This document shows, piece after piece, positions 40,214 to 51,049 of a DNA stretch of 64,000 nt. A program made the translations under genes and the position numbers. Source of the stretch: Pseudoips prasinana (Eukaryota > Arthropoda > Insecta > Lepidoptera > Nolidae); assembly GCA_951640165.1 (NCBI GenBank), contig OX621241.1, forward strand, positions 1,126,001 through 1,190,000, given 5' to 3'. Below the pieces are notes generated by a model that saw nothing but the letters and a program-made list of their open reading frames with translations, did not search any database and had not been told where the DNA came from. Positions within the stretch are counted from its first letter, which is position 1. The number at the start of each line of letters is the position of its first letter.

Positions 40214-40496
40214 CTTAAAGTATTAAGCAATAAATTAATACTACGTTCTATTTAAGGAAAAGTCAGAGTATTACTATAATGATACAACATTGGTTCAGTG
40301 GATTGCATTACCCGTAGCAACTCGTAATCCCATTATGTATGTGTCGGAGATGCCGATCCTGTGATGACCCGTGTAACGTGGACAAAGTAATTAGATGTGT
40401 ATTGTGTTAATTAACATACATATTATAAGACTAGGAAATAAAATATTTTAATATTAAAATGATAATTATTCAATTATAATAATAATAATAATTTTA

Positions 40497-41579
40497 TTTC
40501 AGGAAATTATTCCCATATCCAACACTACAAATTATTAAATATAAATGTACATATTATTTACTAAAATTATTCAATTGAAAATAAAATAATATAAATAACA
40601 AATACTAAAAATAAAACAAATTTAAGTTAGAATTAATAGATACATCACTTACTTAACAAATGGTGACGAACTGGCGTGCAGGTGCATCCACCTCTCCAAC
40701 ATCGCCGAGTCCCACCGCTCGGACAATACGCTCAGGATACCGTTAGTACTGCATCTAAAGCGACTTAGCAGCGAGGCACTTCGCTTCCTAATAATGGCAT
40801 AAAAGTCATCAGTTTGCGCCTGCGCGAACATCGTAGAAGCGCTACAAAACCGCGGCAGCCCTAGCAGCACCCTGAACGCATTGTTATACTGGACGCGCAA
40901 GGCACTATAGGCTCGCTGCCCATATTTGACCCATAGGCTGCACGTATAAAAAGACTGACAATAGGTTTTAAATAAGGTCACCTGTACTTGTTCAGTACAG
41001 CGTGCAAATCTACGAGCCAACATGTTACAGCGAACCGACAGCGCCCTACGTTCCCGCTCTATGTCCTCATTGTCAGACAAGTTGTCTGTGACCCAGTGGC
41101 CCAGGTATTTAAAATGGTTAACCCTATTAAGACTAGCACCGCAAAGTTTTATCGGAGGTGTATAAGAGAAACATTTGGTACCGGCCTTGAAAACCATGTA
41201 CTCACTCTTCTTAGGGTTGTACCTGAGCTCATGAGCCACAGCATAGGTCTCACAAATGCTCAAGAGTTTCCGCAACCCCCCTAATCGACGGACTGAGCAG
41301 CACCATGTCATCTGCGAAGCTGATGTTATTAATAGGCACTCCATCTATTGAGCAACCCGCATTAGCACTGCTGAGCTCGCCGATCAACTGGTTTATGTAC
41401 AGGTTGAACAAGCGGGGTGAGGATAGGCCTCCCTGCCTGACACCGCAATCCAACCCGTACACGTCGGAATATACTCCCGCCCATTTCACACTATTCCTCT
41501 GATGACTGTACCAATACCTAAATATTGACACTATCTCACTTGGTACCTGTGTCTCAGTGTGCAGCTTGTGCCATAGCAT
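40497..41579 (-). pseudogene. Non-LTR RT, 5'-truncated, frameshifted (unit 2)
   Basis: Copy of 34,982-36,063. A one-base T insertion after a C6 run (41,282) breaks the frame inside SPSIGGLRKLLS, splitting it into 41,579-41,250 (GVRQGG, FADD) and 40,649-41,344 (thumb and C-terminus). Unlike unit 1 it keeps GLPRFCSAS between NNAFRVLL and TMFAQAQ. The two duplicates therefore carry different lesions. Confidence 0.87.
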
Positions 41580-41743
41580 GTTATAATCCCGTTCTACTTA
41601 ATTGAGTGATGGGACCTTGGTGTCGGAGTTATTAAGTTGCCTAGTAGATAGCCTATGACAAGGCTTTTCCTTTTTTTTATTAATGCTGTGGTAATGTGCA
41701 GTGCCCCCCTTTTGCGTTATCCCAGATGGTCCCAGACGTCCCA

Positions 41744-41916
41744 GATGGTCGGGACGTCGGTCCTGTACCTGACCTCTTTCCGGTCGTGTCGTTAGTCATC
41801 CCATCGGATCATGAGAGTGATGGAATAGAAGTGCCTCTGTGTTTGTGCACACACTTCTGCACTAATGTCCCGCGCAGATGGCTAACGTCCATTGAGACTG
41901 GCCGCCATGACCAATT
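41744..41916 (+). mobile_element. SINE-A body fragment (unit 2)
   Basis: Copy of 36,228-36,400. Confidence 0.75.
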
Positions 41917-41970
41917 CAGTTCTATGATGATTCCGCACATAAAAAATCGTAGAAGTCTATATCCTACATA

Positions 41971-42291
41971 CTAATCCTACTAATATTATAAACGCGATAG
42001 TTTGTAAGTATGGATGGATGGATATTTGTTTTTTACAATAATATAGCTTATACATCAGATTAACACATAGGCTATAATTTATAAAGATATTGTGTGAATT
42101 GTCCAAAATATTACGATAAGTGTCAAGTAAATAGGGAAAAAAAATTCTACCATCTGTGAGCTAAATATAACCGCTAGAGGTACACATCCTACTACTATTA
42201 TAAATGCGAAAGTTTGTGAGTATAGATGTATGTTTTTACTCTTTGACCCCAAAACTACTTTAACGCGGGTGAAACCGCGGGGCATAGTTAG
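41971..42291 (+). mobile_element. Helitron-like fragments (unit 2)
   Basis: Copy of 36,455-36,775, ending CGCGGGGCATAGTTAG. Confidence 0.55.
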
Positions 42292-42832
42292 TAGATATAC
42301 CTTCCATACCTACTACCATATATATTAATACCTTCTTATTTGTTCATTTGCAAAAACGAACAGAATTCAAATTCATAAAATTAATGATTACATAACATAT
42401 ATTTGCTAATTACGGAGAATGAATCAGCTGAGGCAAGTTATTTGATAAGCAAATATTTATTTACGTTTTTCCGAAACTCCTGTTGTAAAATTTGTTCAGT
42501 TTAATTGGTGTAATGTGCTACGTGGGTACTCGTGTGTGTTACGGCTAAAGTGCCAAAATATAATAACTGGTAATTATTCATAATAACAGTTACACTAGGT
42601 TAAAGAATTTCTTAGACTTTCATCAATATAAGGGGCGCATTGGATCCGGTGGTAGCATTAAATCGCGACCGTCGTTATTAACACAAGGTCCGTCATAATA
42701 ATAATACCTTAATATAGACAGAACCATTGACAGTATGTAGTAAAAGTATTAGACTTAAACTAGATAATTAAACTTAAACATAATCTCTTGACAATAACTT
42801 GATACGAGCTAGCTAAATATCATCGCTATAAT

Positions 42833-43000
42833 AAAATAAATTTTATAAATGTTTTCATACAATGTGTACCTAAATATCTATGTTACTAGAAATAATAATG
42901 TATACAACTATATTACTAAAAACATGTTCTGACTATTTACAAGCGCTTTTTTAAAGTCTACGTGAATAAAAACCTTTTTTATTTTATTTTTTATTTTATT
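42833..43000 (+). mobile_element. LINE 3' tail fragment (family T, unit 2)
   Basis: Copy of 37,316-37,485, with a longer TTTTATTTTATTTTTTATTT tail, showing tail-length change since duplication. Confidence 0.7.
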
Positions 43001-43149
43001 TTATAACAGACTTGATTGCGGTGCACCAATGAAAATAGTGAGTTTACCAATCAAACTACCTCACAACTAGTTATAATAAAATACTCAGCCTAAATTTCTT
43101 TTATGTAAGAAAACATCCATATGTGGATTATTCCATTTTGTAGGCGACT

Positions 43150-43375
43150 TTCTTCATGTCAGCCGAATGACGTTCAGTATAGGACAAAGGGCTCCTCAAA
43201 AGATTTGTATATGGAGGGATATGCCATAAATGCTACGCTTGGCAGACGGGTTGGCGATCGTAGTACCCGTAGCTGGTAGAAATTTTCTAGGAAAGACTTC
43301 TACACGCCCAACGGGATAAGATGGAGTGGTGATATTCTTTTCCGTCACCCACACAACAAAGAACACCTCTACTTG
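43150..43375. repeat. Family G repeat (unit 2)
   Basis: Copy of 37,655-37,935 with an internal deletion (GGTTGGCGATCGTAGTACCC). Confidence 0.6.
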
Positions 43376-44212
43376 GAACTGCGTCAATGGGTCACACTTA
43401 TGAGTGACCTGTGCGAGGTGTAAACACGTACTTTCATCACAAAGTTTATAATTATAATATTATTATTATTACAACGAACTATAAAATTCTTGATCCAGAA
43501 ACAAAAATTGTCGTATCTTCAGAATAAAGTCCTAGCTAGGTATATATAATTTTGTTTTAACATTATTGCAAATATTATTCTAAAAATAATAATAATTATT
43601 CAACGTAGCGCTATCGGCAAAGCTTTATATAAATAAAAAATACCTAAATAAGGCAAGATCATATCGTTTTCGTGGTCTAAATATGTTATTTTATATAAAA
43701 AAAATACTATACGCTTTTATTGCCAACTTTAACCTAGCAAAAACTAGATTGTGGGAAGTAGCTGGTTATTTTTAACAATTCTGAATTAATTTTATTAACA
43801 GTAACATTAACAAATTGAATAATATACTAGCAACAATAGCACCAAGTTTGACGTTAACTTCTTAAGAGAAATCTCGGACTTAGTTGACAAACTACACTAA
43901 CTAAATTACTCCCTCCGTACAAAATACAATTTGTTTCTGTCGCATTCTGCTCTCATACAACATGACAAGTCCCAGAACAAAATAATGACATAGACTGAAC
44001 TATACATAATAATGAAGTAGTTCTGATAGGATGAAGTTAGCTAGGTAATCGCCCCTTCCAGTGCACTTCTCTTTGAGCATCAAGAAACTTTACGAAAATC
44101 TTCTACAAGTAAATAGATGCGATTCCGGCAGTCCCTCAATTAAGATATAAGATCAATAATGAAGCTCATTGTGGTTATTTTGTAACTGTGACAGTCGTTT
44201 GATACAATTACT

Positions 44213-44440
44213 AGGCTGCCCGCAACTTCATCCGCGTGGATTTCCTTGAGGGCCTTCGCTGTGTTGAGCAGGCGCACGGCGCGTGCGTCCACTCCGCTTG
44301 CTTGATTCATGTCTTTCAAGAGCAGTGTTTCGTGAGGCAGATAGTCGTCGCACGCGACGCGGGCAGCGGGACCGGCGGCGTGCACGACGGGACACGCGTC
44401 GTGTGTAGGCACGGCGGAACACACGAGCGGACCTGTTACT
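44213..44440 (-). other. GC3-rich open frame ending at a Helitron-like terminus
   Basis: On the minus strand 44,424-44,215 reads CSAVPTHDACPVVHAAGPAA, RVACDDYLPHETLLLKDMNQ, ASGVDARAVRLLNTAKALKE, IHADEVAG. Third codon positions are overwhelmingly G or C, in sharp contrast with the AT-rich surroundings, which favours real coding in this frame. I do not recognise the protein. Just upstream on the minus strand, TTTGTAGTAACAG could serve as a weak splice acceptor. The downstream end (CCACGCGGATGAAG, TTGCGGGCAGCCTAGT) looks like the 3' end of a lepidopteran Helitron family, with a CTAG end at 44,213-44,217. It could be a host exon or a gene piece carried by a Helitron. Confidence 0.4.
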
Positions 44441-44857
44441 ACAAAACCATTGAATGCCGCTACGTTATCCGTATCGCACTCGCCGTGCTTCTACAGTCTT
44501 TCCAGTGAGTTGCTAACTAGGAGTTTTATTGATACGGAACGTGTTATTTTGGAAGTACTTACGTAGACCCCTTAATTCAACGTGCCTGTCAAATTGTAGT
44601 TTATTTGATATGGCATATAGATAGGTTTTGAAATTTCTTTGTAATATTGCGATATAATGTTAATAATATAATAAATTACATAATTGGAAAGTTTAATCAT
44701 TTATATTACAAGTTTTTCGTATCGATAATTAATGGAATATGATCGTAAAATAATAATTATTGTAATTAATTGCAGCCTAATTCCAAATTGTATTTCAGAG
44801 GGAAATAATATAGATATTACTTAGACTAGTAATTACTTGCTGTGTCCTTACTTAAGA

Positions 44858-45120
44858 TGGGCCTGTTGGCGTGGTTGGCAAATGCTTGCTTTTCACGCCG
44901 GTGGTCGTGGGTTCGATTCCCACCCAGGACAGATATTTGTGTGTATGAACATGTCTGTTTGTCCTGAGTCTGGGTGTAATTATCTATGTAATTATGTAGG
45001 TAGTTACAAAAAAAAAGTTGTACAGGTAATATATTAGTTATCTGGTTTCCAAAGTACAAGCTCTGCTTAGTTTAGGATCAGATGGCCGTGTGTAAATAAT
45101 GTCCCAGGATATTATTATTA
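44858..45120 (+). mobile_element. SINE-C, full length
   Basis: Head GGCCTGTTGGCGTGGTTGGC (box A), box B GTGGGTTCGATTCCCACCC, then ATGAACATGTCTGTTTGTCC, TATCTGGTTTCCAAAGTACA and GTCCCAGGATATTATTATTA. Best SINE-C in the window. Confidence 0.88.
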
Positions 45121-45439
45121 TTAGTTAATTTAGAAAGATGCATTTTTAAAATAAAATTGACGTGAATTATTGTGTGATAGAAACAAGAATCCCCCCTGCT
45201 GACAATATCGACGCAATCTGCGGTATACGCTCGGGGATGAAGGTTCGAACACAATAATCTAGTCATTATGAGTGCGCGGTGAGGACTTGTTACCCAGACT
45301 GATACAACACCAAACAAGCAGGAGGTTAATTTGAATTTTAGCAGAATGTAGCAAAATGTAATATCTTATTTTATTTGGATGAAACTATTTTAAGCTTCAT
45401 TCTCGTGTGGTGTTTATTCGTATTTGAGTATAATAATAA

Positions 45440-45735
45440 AATAAATAAATATAATAAAAAAGATATTATTGACGAAGACTTTAAAAAAGCTCTTGTTAAA
45501 AAGAACATGTTATTACTAATATTACAACTATTTGTGTGACCCATTAATAGTTGTTCTGAGCCTGGATGTAATTTGTGTCCGTCTATTCTATGTTTGTAAA
45601 GTACCCTGCGACACAGGGAATATATTCCCTAATGCCAGCGTTGTCATTTCAAAAAAAACAAAAATTGATTATAGTTTAGTATACATAATTATTTCCAGGT
45701 AGGTACATATAGATATTTGGATATTATTACACGGT
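45440..45735 (-). mobile_element. LINE 3' tail fragment (family T) split by SINE-D
   Basis: 45,440-45,520 has ATTATTGACGAAGACTTTAA and GAACATGTTATTACTAATA; 45,656-45,735 resumes TAGTTTAGTATACATAATTA and GTAGGTACATATAGATATTT. Together they match 26,030-26,235. Confidence 0.65.
45521..45655 (+). mobile_element. SINE-D, 5'-truncated
   Basis: Starts in the hairpin (CAACTATTTGTGTGACCC) without box B and ends GTTGTCATTTCAAAAAAAAC. Inserted in the family T LINE end. Confidence 0.75.
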
Positions 45736-45889
45736 TTGTATAAGTAGTGATTTAACTACCAAAGAGGTTATTTATATTTATTAATCATCGAAATTTATAG
45801 TTTTAGATATATTTTACTAAAGATATTCCTTTTTCTTTAGTATTTTATGTAGTCAAACATTTTCACAAATATCTTGGGACACTGCCTGC

Positions 45890-46087
45890 TAAGCCAAAGA
45901 GGTCGTAGATTCGATTTTCACTCTGGCAAATCTTTGTGCGATGAGCATGATTATTTATTCTGTTTCTGGATGTAATTTATCTATAATATGTATTAATTAA
46001 AAAAAACATATCTATATTTATTAGTTGTCTGGTTGCCATAGTTCAGGGTCAAATGACAGGGTGGATGTTGTCCCGAAATATTATTAT
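45890..46087 (+). mobile_element. SINE-C, decayed
   Basis: TAGATTCGATTTTCACTCTG (box B), GATGAGCATGATTATTTATT, TTGTCTGGTTGCCATAGTTC and TGTTGTCCCGAAATATTATT. Confidence 0.65.
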
Positions 46088-46089
46088 AA

Positions 46090-47175
46090 CGAAGTGTATT
46101 GAACTTTTATCTTTGTAGCGTCTGTTTCAATTAGGTGCTAATAGTGACTTTTCTATGAACTGACCATTGGCACATGTTAAATCCCTAACTACATCAGTTT
46201 CTAGCAAAGATAACGTGAGAAAAATGTAGATAATATTTTAAAGAATATACTTGTTCCTTACTCAACACGATTTAAAACATAGCCTGTTAATAAGTAAAAA
46301 ATACGCACAAATACGTATGAGACCCCCAAACAGTTATTCTTTAAATTTACAAGCATATTCTTTAATTTTACATTTGATTTGATATTTGTTTCAAATTGCT
46401 ATTAATCGCTGTTTATTCCGTTAAGTAGCAATCATTACCATTCAGAGAGATAGCATACTTACAGGAATACTCACATTTTGGGTACAGAATCCTAAAAACG
46501 TAAAAAAATAAACCGTCCACGACGGCTAAAATTAAATTATAATCGCCATTTTGGGCCATTATCGGCATTACTCACAATATTGAATTTATTATCACCAGCG
46601 GAAAATAAAGGAAATACACCTAACAGGCTATTCAAGATGTTACCAATTCAGGACAATCGTCTGAATCTATTCGTAAATTCCCATCGGTCCCCAATCTCCG
46701 GTTTCCTGTTTCCGAATGATTACACTTAAATTCCACCCTAAGTAGCCAAACCAACCGCGTTACAAACAAAATAAGAATAGTTAAATTTGTTGCCATCTCA
46801 CTTCAAAAGCATTTGATCTAGCATATTACGATATCGAACGCTACTCTTTCCTTCTTTCTTTATCGCATCGGCAGATGTAACCCTTGTATCAGAGTAGTTC
46901 AGCCACCCAGTAGGTTTTCAACATGGATTATCGACCTCTGTAGCACGGAGGCGTCAAAAATTAAACTACTTTATGGACGCTATGGACTGACCACGTATCT
47001 AGGTGCTTTACCACGCCGATCATTTATGCACCGGTGCGTGCACTGGCTGTGAAAACTACTGTGTCACAGACTTCGTCTGTAGAAATCCTACAAGTGATCC
47101 TGGAAAACGCTAAACTGTAATAATATTATTATATATTATTTATAGGTATTTATATGGCCTTTACGTCTGTTACAG
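46090..47175. other. Spacer without recognised genes
   Basis: Composition is less extreme than elsewhere but no open frame or repeat match is convincing. Confidence 0.35.
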
Positions 47176-47179
47176 ACGA

Positions 47180-47570
47180 TTTACGGCGCATTGTCTGAGA
47201 CATTTCTTATGGTGGCTAAACAGCCACCAATGTAGCCTGCCGCAGGCCTGACAAGAGAAGTTTGCGGTGGTTGGTGCCGAGTCGCTTTCATGTCGCTTGT
47301 CTCTTATCAGCAAGTACTCCGGTCCAGGCTTCATCACAGATCTTACGACCCTCCACTACACGTTTGCGCCATTCAACTCTATTTTCAGCGAGCTTTTCCC
47401 AGCTACAGTGGTCAATTTTAAAAGCGGCCATATCCCGGTTGGTGCAGTCTTTAAATCGAAGCAGAGGTCTACCGACATCTCATAAAGCGGAACATTATTG
47501 GGACCGGCTCGACTAGGTAAATGTCTCCAACACTGCAGATAGTAAATATTGTGTTGGTAAGTGTTATTTG
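47180..47570 (-). pseudogene. LINE C-terminal fragment with zinc-finger-like end
   Basis: Minus strand in shifting frames: WRHLPSRAGPNNVPLYEMS, GRPLLRFKDCTNRDMAAFKI, DHCSWEKLAENRVEWRKRVV, EGRKICDEAWTGVLADKRQ, then APTTANFSCQACGRLHWWLF and SHHKKC. The GRP-RFKD-KRDM / W--LA-NR-EWR pattern and a final C-x2-C...H..C cluster match the C-terminus of a non-LTR family abundant in arthropods. At least two frameshifts and stops. Confidence 0.68.
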
Positions 47571-47689
47571 CTTTCTTATCGATACTACTGGGTAGTATCC
47601 GATCCCCAGTCGGTCAAGGCCCGCGTCTTCGCATATTAACGTAAAGCGGTGGTTGCACAGAATGTCCATAAAAATAATGACTTAATGAG

Positions 47690-48080
47690 TAACAGATAGT
47701 GATTTTTGAATTGGCTTTTATAAGAATTAATTCAATTGCAGTTACGAATATTTGGCGGAAAAGAGTTCCACAGCCTGAACGCATAGTAAAGGGATAGGAA
47801 TAGAAATCAGTTCTAATACGGGAAAAATTTAGAAGGAATTACATGTGCTATGTACAGACGCCAGCACATCAAGCTACCCCATCTGTCAAATTTCCCCAAT
47901 TGAAAGTAAACCTTATACTCTTGTGATGAAGAAGAAAATCGAACAAAGAAATTGACAGAGTGGGGTAGGTGGATGTGCTGGCATCTGTACAAGGAGCACT
48001 AGGTGCAGATTTATAGGAAAATTGCTCTCGCATATAGGAGGAGGTTTGAGGATTACGAAGGATATTTGTAAATCCATAAA
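47690..48080 (-). pseudogene. LINE C-terminus (LWN) interrupted by TA-MITE
   Basis: Minus strand: YYAFRLWNSFPPNIRNCN and YKSQFKNHYLL at 47,690-47,820. Upstream sequence continues beyond the MITE (47,988-48,080). Stops are present. Confidence 0.55.
47855..47987. mobile_element. TA-MITE copy 2
   Basis: TA-flanked; left end CAGACGCCAGCACATCAAGC; right end pairs with it (GGATGTGCTGGCATCTG). Confidence 0.87.
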
Positions 48081-48651
48081 AAGGGACATAAATTAAGGAA
48101 ATAATATTGGTACATAAAACAGTTTTACAGGGTAGTTGCGTTCGATAATTACATTAATTAAGAACTGTGTCGTAACTAGATATTAACGCTTTAAAGAGGT
48201 AAACGAAACGAAAGCTTTCCAATATTTTATAGGTCATATTACTAAATGAAATAAAATTAAGTTACTAATGCTAATATTTTTGTAGAGGTATATCCTGCAA
48301 GTTTACGTAAATATGTGTTTTAGCTACTTAGAATAACAACTTAACAGAACATTAGCAAGCTGCTGACTCATCCATTTTCAATGAGTTCTGAGTACTTTAC
48401 ATATTCCGACGGTAAGGAAATGTATGTTGTATGTCGGTGGGTTCAGACGTCTGCATGTTGGGTGTTTGTTACTCAATCATACCATAACAGAACTGATGGA
48501 ATCGGACGGCACATATACATATTATGTATGTTACCCGGATGAACACATGGTAATTCATTTTGATCCCAGAAAAAATATCGGTTCTTGTGTCTCACTCTTT
48601 ATCTCTCTCTCTCTGTCTTTCTCGTAGAAGCCAAGAAGCCAACTTATCATG

Positions 48652-48803
48652 AATTAAAGTCAGTCGTTATTAAGTAAGTAAAATCACTGTCTAATACCAA
48701 TTCATGTCAAACAAGATAATAAGATTAAATAATTAAAGTCAGTCGTTATTAAGTAAGTAAAATCACTGTCTAATACCAATTCATGTCAAACAAGATAGTA
48801 ATA
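48652..48803. repeat. 79-bp tandem duplication, two units
   Basis: AATTAAAGTCAGTCGTTATT begins at 48,652 and again at 48,731; units are nearly identical through TCATGTCAAACAAGATA. Confidence 0.95.
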
Positions 48804-48819
48804 TTATATTTGTGGTTTA

Positions 48820-49260
48820 GTTTAGTTTAGTTCTTTATTAATTGACAAATTACATTGTGTTTGAATACATTTTATGCTATAATTAACTCTTACATTACAT
48901 TATTACTACATTACATACATTATTATTAATAATATGATTAAATTTGTAACCAATGAAACACAAGAAAACCCAACATATACAATAAAATGTGTCTATGATG
49001 TCAAGAAAGTAATATAAATATAATCAGATAATCTAATATATAATTCAATATTAACATGTCAAGAAATTCGTTATAAATAACATCAATTCAAATCTGGAGT
49101 ACAAATACATAGTCAATAAAAACTAAAATAATAAAATAAAATATAATAGTAAACTGAAATAAGTGACTCTATTTAAACAATTAAAATTAAATTCTTAAGG
49201 CTCCAGAGTCAATGCTAAGACAAGGTTCAGACTTTTTAGAGATCATTTATCGAATAGACT
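48820..49260. other. AT-rich spacer, probable retroelement tail at left
   Basis: (TTTAG)n followed by TTCTTTATTAATTGACAAAT resembles a minus-strand LINE 3' end. Nothing else is recognised. Confidence 0.35.
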
Positions 49261-49262
49261 AT

Positions 49263-49334
49263 AATGACGAACGACGACTTAACGAATAGGTTATACAATT
49301 GTATAACCTATTCGTTAAGTCGTCGTTCGTCATT
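49263..49334. repeat. Perfect loop-free palindrome, 72 bp
   Basis: Arms of 36 bp meet at 49,298/49,299 with no spacer; each arm contains GACGAACGACGACTTAACGA. No mismatch. Confidence 0.95.
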
Positions 49335-49392
49335 AGTATTTTATGAGTGCGTTGCCCATGTAATTACATGGGCAACGCACTCATAAAATACT
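49335..49392. repeat. Perfect loop-free palindrome, 58 bp
   Basis: Arms of 29 bp meet at 49,363/49,364; each includes TATTTTATGAGTGCGTTGCC. It directly abuts the 72-bp palindrome. Confidence 0.95.
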
Positions 49393-49968
49393 CTTGTAAA
49401 TCAAATAAAAGAGCAAAGAGCAGTGTGAGCAGCCTGTAATCAAATAAGTAGCAAGCCCTGTGATTCAAAACTCAATCACATAGAAAATTTACAGCGAAAA
49501 GTATCTCGCCAATGGAATAAATTTGTCGCTTAATTAAAGGTGATTTCATTAGCTATCAAAGGAGCGAACTTAATTATGACTGTCAGTTTAAGGTGTCGAC
49601 TGCGATGTACCCAACTGATAACGTTTGAAAGGAATGACGAAGGCCAGACTCAGTGGCCACCGAGCAAAATCACTCTCTTAACACATTAATAATAATAATA
49701 TTATAGCCTTTTATTCAGATCCATATTACTATAATATGATTAAAATACATAGAAAACTTAAATTTAATATAAACCTAACCTAGTCTCTTATTTGAATTTT
49801 ACATATTTTCTGTGGATCTGTTTGCCAGTCGACAAACTTTCCATTCATGTCTTTCTTGAGCCATGTGACGCCTGCCACTTGTCTTATGTCGGCATCCCAA
49901 CTTTTTTGCGGACTACCTCTTTTCCGTTTACCTTAACATATTAAAGATAGTAATAATATTGCCCTCCT

Positions 49969-50151
49969 GTGCCTCTAGCACGAGTTCCTGCAGTTTACTT
50001 ACTCGATCACACGTACAGTTTCCTCCCATACATTGGGCACCAGCGCCTCTCGCGGAAACTATTAAGAACTAAAACTCTGGTGCTCAATGTATGGGACGAA
50101 ACTGTACGTGTGATCGAGTAAGTAAACTGCAGGAACTCGTGCTAGAGGCAC
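49969..50151. repeat. Fold-back element, 75-bp arms
   Basis: GTGCCTCTAGCACGAGTTCC and on to CATTGGGCACCAG (left) pairs with the right arm 50,077-50,151 with two mismatches. The loop is about 33 nt and includes GCCTCTCGCGGAAAC. No target duplication was seen. Confidence 0.9.
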
Positions 50152-50660
50152 TGGTCGAATTTCGGGCAAGGCGCGTAGTTAGAATAGAGACTGGCCATCT
50201 TCGCAGAACAAACTATAGAGGCCAAGTGTGTGGGGGCGGCACATCGCCAAGTATCGTCCTCGCGTGAATCACTCGCGGGCAGCGCGCGGTCTACTGGAGC
50301 CCCGGGCGTGAGCAATGCGCAGTCAACGCAAAATATTTTTAGAAATAAGCCCCCAAACATATTTATAGATAGATTGCTTTTACTCAACAATGTGCGAAAG
50401 GTGTGCTTCTCTGGTGCGCAGGGTGTGGGGCAGCCCCAACAGCGTCTTAAGCATGGTTGCCAGTCGACTGGACTGTAAATACGTTGGTCACTGTTGTGCA
50501 GTCTCCCATGGGATGGCACAACAGTGACAAACCTTCATTTATTTATGTATGTGTTCCGTGTTTTTGATTAATGTCAGTGATTACTAACATAGTCGTAAGT
50601 TTATACTAACAATCTTGTTGAGTCTTAGTTACTCCAATAAAGAAATTTCTATTCTATTCT
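50152..50660 (+). mobile_element. Likely LINE 3' UTR with terminal hairpin and (TTCTA)n tail
   Basis: GTCACTGTTGTGC (50,491) pairs perfectly with GCACAACAGTGAC (50,516), loop AGTCTCCCATGGGATG. Downstream CAATAAAGAAATTTC contains a poly(A) signal, followed by TATTCTATTCTATA. A GC-rich stretch at 50,230-50,330 precedes. Family not identified; orientation from the tail. Confidence 0.5.
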
Positions 50661-51049
50661 ATATCTACTTTTAATATTTAGCCGCCTGGATCAGCGGTTT
50701 GCTACCTACCTACTGTTACCGTCAACTTTCGCCGTACGTAACAATATCAAGGTATATTATTTACCTCTGTGCCTTGGTAATCGTGACATTATTACGTTCT
50801 AGTAGGTAATTCTTAGTCTGTGATATTAGTGTATAAGTAGTCTGTAAGAATTGTTTCAAAAATGTAAACTAACTAAAGTATGCATAGCAATAAAGCGCAA
50901 CATTTTGTTTAAATAATAGCATAAAAAAACTTATATGTATAACTATATCATGCTATATATGTATAACAAGCTTGAAGAACATAATATTATATCTTATGAT
51001 TGTTTGGCCTAGGATTGAAATGTACACTGGGTTACAAAACATTGTAATA

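Larger units (their letters stand above)
38699..44095. repeat. Tandem duplication unit 2 (about 5.4 kb)
   Basis: Direct repeat of 33,177-38,698, starting TAAGAGTAACTTTTCTTAAA and ending AAACTTTACGA. The join to unit 1 is clean with no extra bases. Confidence 0.95.
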
